A DNA stretch of 64,000 nt from Clostridiales bacterium. GTDB taxonomy: Bacteria > Bacillota_A > Clostridia > Saccharofermentanales > Saccharofermentanaceae. The translations under genes and the position numbers were made by a program. Location of the stretch: contig JAILHZ010000159.1 in NCBI GenBank assembly GCA_024695545.1, positions 1 through 64,000 of the forward strand. Direction: 5' to 3'. Below the pieces are notes generated by a model. That model did not search any database. It was not told where the DNA came from and was given only the letters and a program-made list of their open reading frames with translations. Below, one piece after another: positions 62,423-64,000 of this stretch. How positions within the stretch are numbered: position 1 is the first letter of the stretch; every line of letters begins with the position of its first letter.

Positions 62423-64000
62423 TTATTTTCTATTCTTGATCATCTTATAAACTTCACTCGCCGTAAACGGAATGAAGGCCAGAAGGACGATCGGGATCCA
62501 GAGCTGCGGGGCAAGTGCGATGTTATCAAAGATGCCGTTGACTCCCGGGATGTAGATGACTGCCATCAGAAGTGCGATGGAGCCGGCCACGGAAATATTC
62601 ATAAACTTATTGCTGAAGACACCCAGCTTAAAGACGCTGATTCTCTCGGAACGTGCGCCGTATGCACGGAAGAGCTCTGCCAGGATCAATGTGGCAAAGG
62701 CCATCGTTCTGGCGCCCTCGATCGGTGCGATCTCATCCTTGAAGAATACGGTCAGGCCAAGCACGAAGGAAGTAAAGACCGCAATGAAGATCGCGATACT
62801 CTGAACAGCGATATTGATCTTCATGGACTTGTTGATGATTGACTCCGACTTCTTTCTCGGCGGCTGCTTCATGATGTCCGGTTCTCCCTTCTCTCTGCCG
62901 AGAGCAAGCGCCGGGAAGCTGTCCGTCACGAGGTTCAGCCACAGGAGCTGGATCGCGGTAAGAGGTGTCGCGATACCTGTGATCAGGGAAGCCGGGATCA
63001 GAGAAATCAGGAAGATAACCAGGATCTCACCGACATTACAGGAAAGCAGGAATCCGACGAACTTTCTGATGTTACTGTAGATGACACGTCCTTCTTCGAC
63101 CGCGGATACGATCGTCGCGAAGTTATCATCCGTCAGGATCATGTCAGAAGAGTTCTTCGCAACATCAGTACCTGTGATACCCATAGCAACACCGATGTCA
63201 GCCGACTTCAGCGCCATCGCGTCGTTTACGCCGTCACCGGTCATGGAAGCGATGTGATCATTTTTCTTAAGCGCAGTGACGATACGTACCTTGTGATCCG
63301 GAGATACACGGGCGTATACATTCGTTGTTTCGCAGACCGTCTGGAAGTCTTCATCGGAGACCTTATCGAGTTCTGCGCCGGAAAGGCTTCCGGATGTCTC
63401 ATCCATCATACCGAGGTCATTCGCGATTGCCACCGCGGTATCTTTATAGTCACCGGTGATCATGACCGCACGGATACCCGCCTCACGGCAGATCGCCATA
63501 GCGTCCTTGACCTCGGTTCTTGCCGGGTCGATCATGCCGACCAGACCAATAAAGCACATATCCTCTTCATGGGCAAAATCTGCTTCGATCTCATTCTTGC
63601 CCTCAAACTCACGATAAGCGAAAGCCAGCACACGGAGAGCAGTCGTTGCATATCCGTGATTCGTCTCGATAATATGGTTCTTGATCTCCTCTGTCATCGG
63701 GACTTTCTTCTGTCCGTCAAAATACTCGACACAGCGGTTCAGAACGATATCCGGAGCACCCTTGGTGAACGAGACGATCGCACCCGGAATAATGTTCGGA
63801 TGATAAGTCGTCATCATCTTACGGTCAGAGTCAAAAGGCAGCTCCGCAATACGCGGGAATACCTTGTTTGTTTCTTCTTTCGGAAGACCGGACTTCGCAC
63901 CAAGAGCGATAAGAGCCGCCTCTGTCGGGTCACCGATGCAGGAATAACGTCCATCCTCACCCTTCGGAGTTACCGCATCACTGCAGAGAACGCAGGACTG
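62423..64000 (-). CDS. Cation-translocating P-type ATPase, C-terminal part (partial)
   Basis: The last 525 codons of a P-type ATPase whose N-terminus lies beyond the window end. The frame is open from 64000, reading through a GDPTEAALIALGAKSG block and LPFDSDRKMMTT into FTKGAPDIVLNRC. It includes part of the nucleotide-binding domain, the hinge MTGDGVNDAMALKSADIGVAMG in shortened form (TGDGVNDA), and the C-terminal membrane bundle with LLWLNLVTDSFPALALG, which points to a calcium or related type II pump. The DKTGT phosphorylation site is outside the window, so the exact ion is not established. Confidence 0.92.
   Translation of the reverse strand, partial: QSCVLCSDAVTPKGEDGRYSCIGDPTEAALIALGAKSGLPKEETNKVFPRIAELPFDSDRKMMTTYHPNIIPGAIVSFTKGAPDIVLNRCVEYFDGQKKVPMTEEIKNHIIETNHGYATTALRVLAFAYREFEGKNEIEADFAHEEDMCFIGLVGMIDPARTEVKDAMAICREAGIRAVMITGDYKDTAVAIANDLGMMDETSGSLSGAELDKVSDEDFQTVCETTNVYARVSPDHKVRIVTALKKNDHIASMTGDGVNDAMALKSADIGVAMGITGTDVAKNSSDMILTDDNFATIVSAVEEGRVIYSNIRKFVGFLLSCNVGEILVIFLISLIPASLITGIATPLTAIQLLWLNLVTDSFPALALGREKGEPDIMKQPPRKKSESIINKSMKINIAVQSIAIFIAVFTSFVLGLTVFFKDEIAPIEGARTMAFATLILAELFRAYGARSERISVFKLGVFSNKFMNISVAGSIALLMAVIYIPGVNGIFDNIALAPQLWIPIVLLAFIPFTASEVYKMIKNRK

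Overview
The window looks like a chromosomal segment of an anaerobic, fermentative, Gram-positive Clostridia-type Firmicute of moderate GC. Supporting signs are two ferredoxin-dependent 2-oxoacid oxidoreductase operons, SepF, the IreB-RuvX-DUF1292 cluster, a CdaA-type diadenylate cyclase, a GlgC/GlgD pair, lipoprotein lipoboxes, a sortase-like C-terminus, and strong GGAGG ribosome binding sites. I cannot place it to genus. Oscillospirales or Saccharofermentans-like organisms are a guess. Most genes lie on the minus strand, so that is probably the leading strand. No prophage, insertion sequence, CRISPR array or conjugative module was seen.

Layout. 0-4 kb: 3' end of tmRNA, an SseB-like protein, a lipoprotein and an anchored Amidase_3-like protein. 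4-10 kb: a UDP-galactopyranose mutase-like protein (+), a diadenylate cyclase fused to a YbbR domain, nagA with a Crp-type regulator, and ilvE (+). 10-17 kb: RDD membrane protein, a 145-aa protein, a degenerate M28-like lipoprotein and a degenerate dehydroquinate-synthase-like protein, then gltX and glnS (+). 17-26 kb: sepF, yggS, a HlyD-like anchored protein, a methionine-gamma-lyase-family protein, an ACT protein, iorB, iorA and a sodium:solute symporter. 26-30 kb: a metallo-beta-lactamase-fold hydrolase, a lipoprotein, and a related lipoprotein domain fused to a sugar-binding protein; then tRNA-Leu(GAG). 30-38 kb: DHH phosphoesterase (+), a 1028-aa TIR/membrane/propeller protein, a Thr-Pro-repeat surface protein and a zinc-ribbon membrane protein. 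38-47 kb: glycogen operon glgB-glgC-glgD-glgA plus a GH13 amylase. 47-50 kb: four-subunit VOR-type oxidoreductase. 50-52 kb: mscL, an ArsR regulator, a YhbD-like protein and a zinc-ribbon membrane protein. 52-58 kb: apparent operon ireB-ruvX-DUF1292-DUF1292-CPBP protease-1057-aa anchored protein. 58-64 kb: mtaB, an HPr-like protein (+), a 36-residue ORF, rnr, secG and the C-terminal part of a cation P-type ATPase running off the window.

How it fits together. The oxidoreductases (iorAB, vor) with ilvE suggest fermentation of branched-chain and aromatic amino acids through 2-oxoacids to acyl-CoA and reduced ferredoxin. The glg operon gives glycogen synthesis and remodelling. Much of the rest is envelope-related: lipoproteins, anchored propellers, cell-division and c-di-AMP functions.

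Two cross-cutting observations stand out. First, several enzyme-fold proteins here have lost residues that their families need for catalysis (Amidase_3, M28, AroB, GH51-like, HPr, and possibly UGM). Second, the octamer AAAAGCAC (or its complement GTGCTTTT) occurs 25 times in 64 kb, in coding and non-coding DNA and in all three reading frames, with a 19:6 strand bias. That looks like a genome-wide DNA signal rather than a by-product of protein coding.
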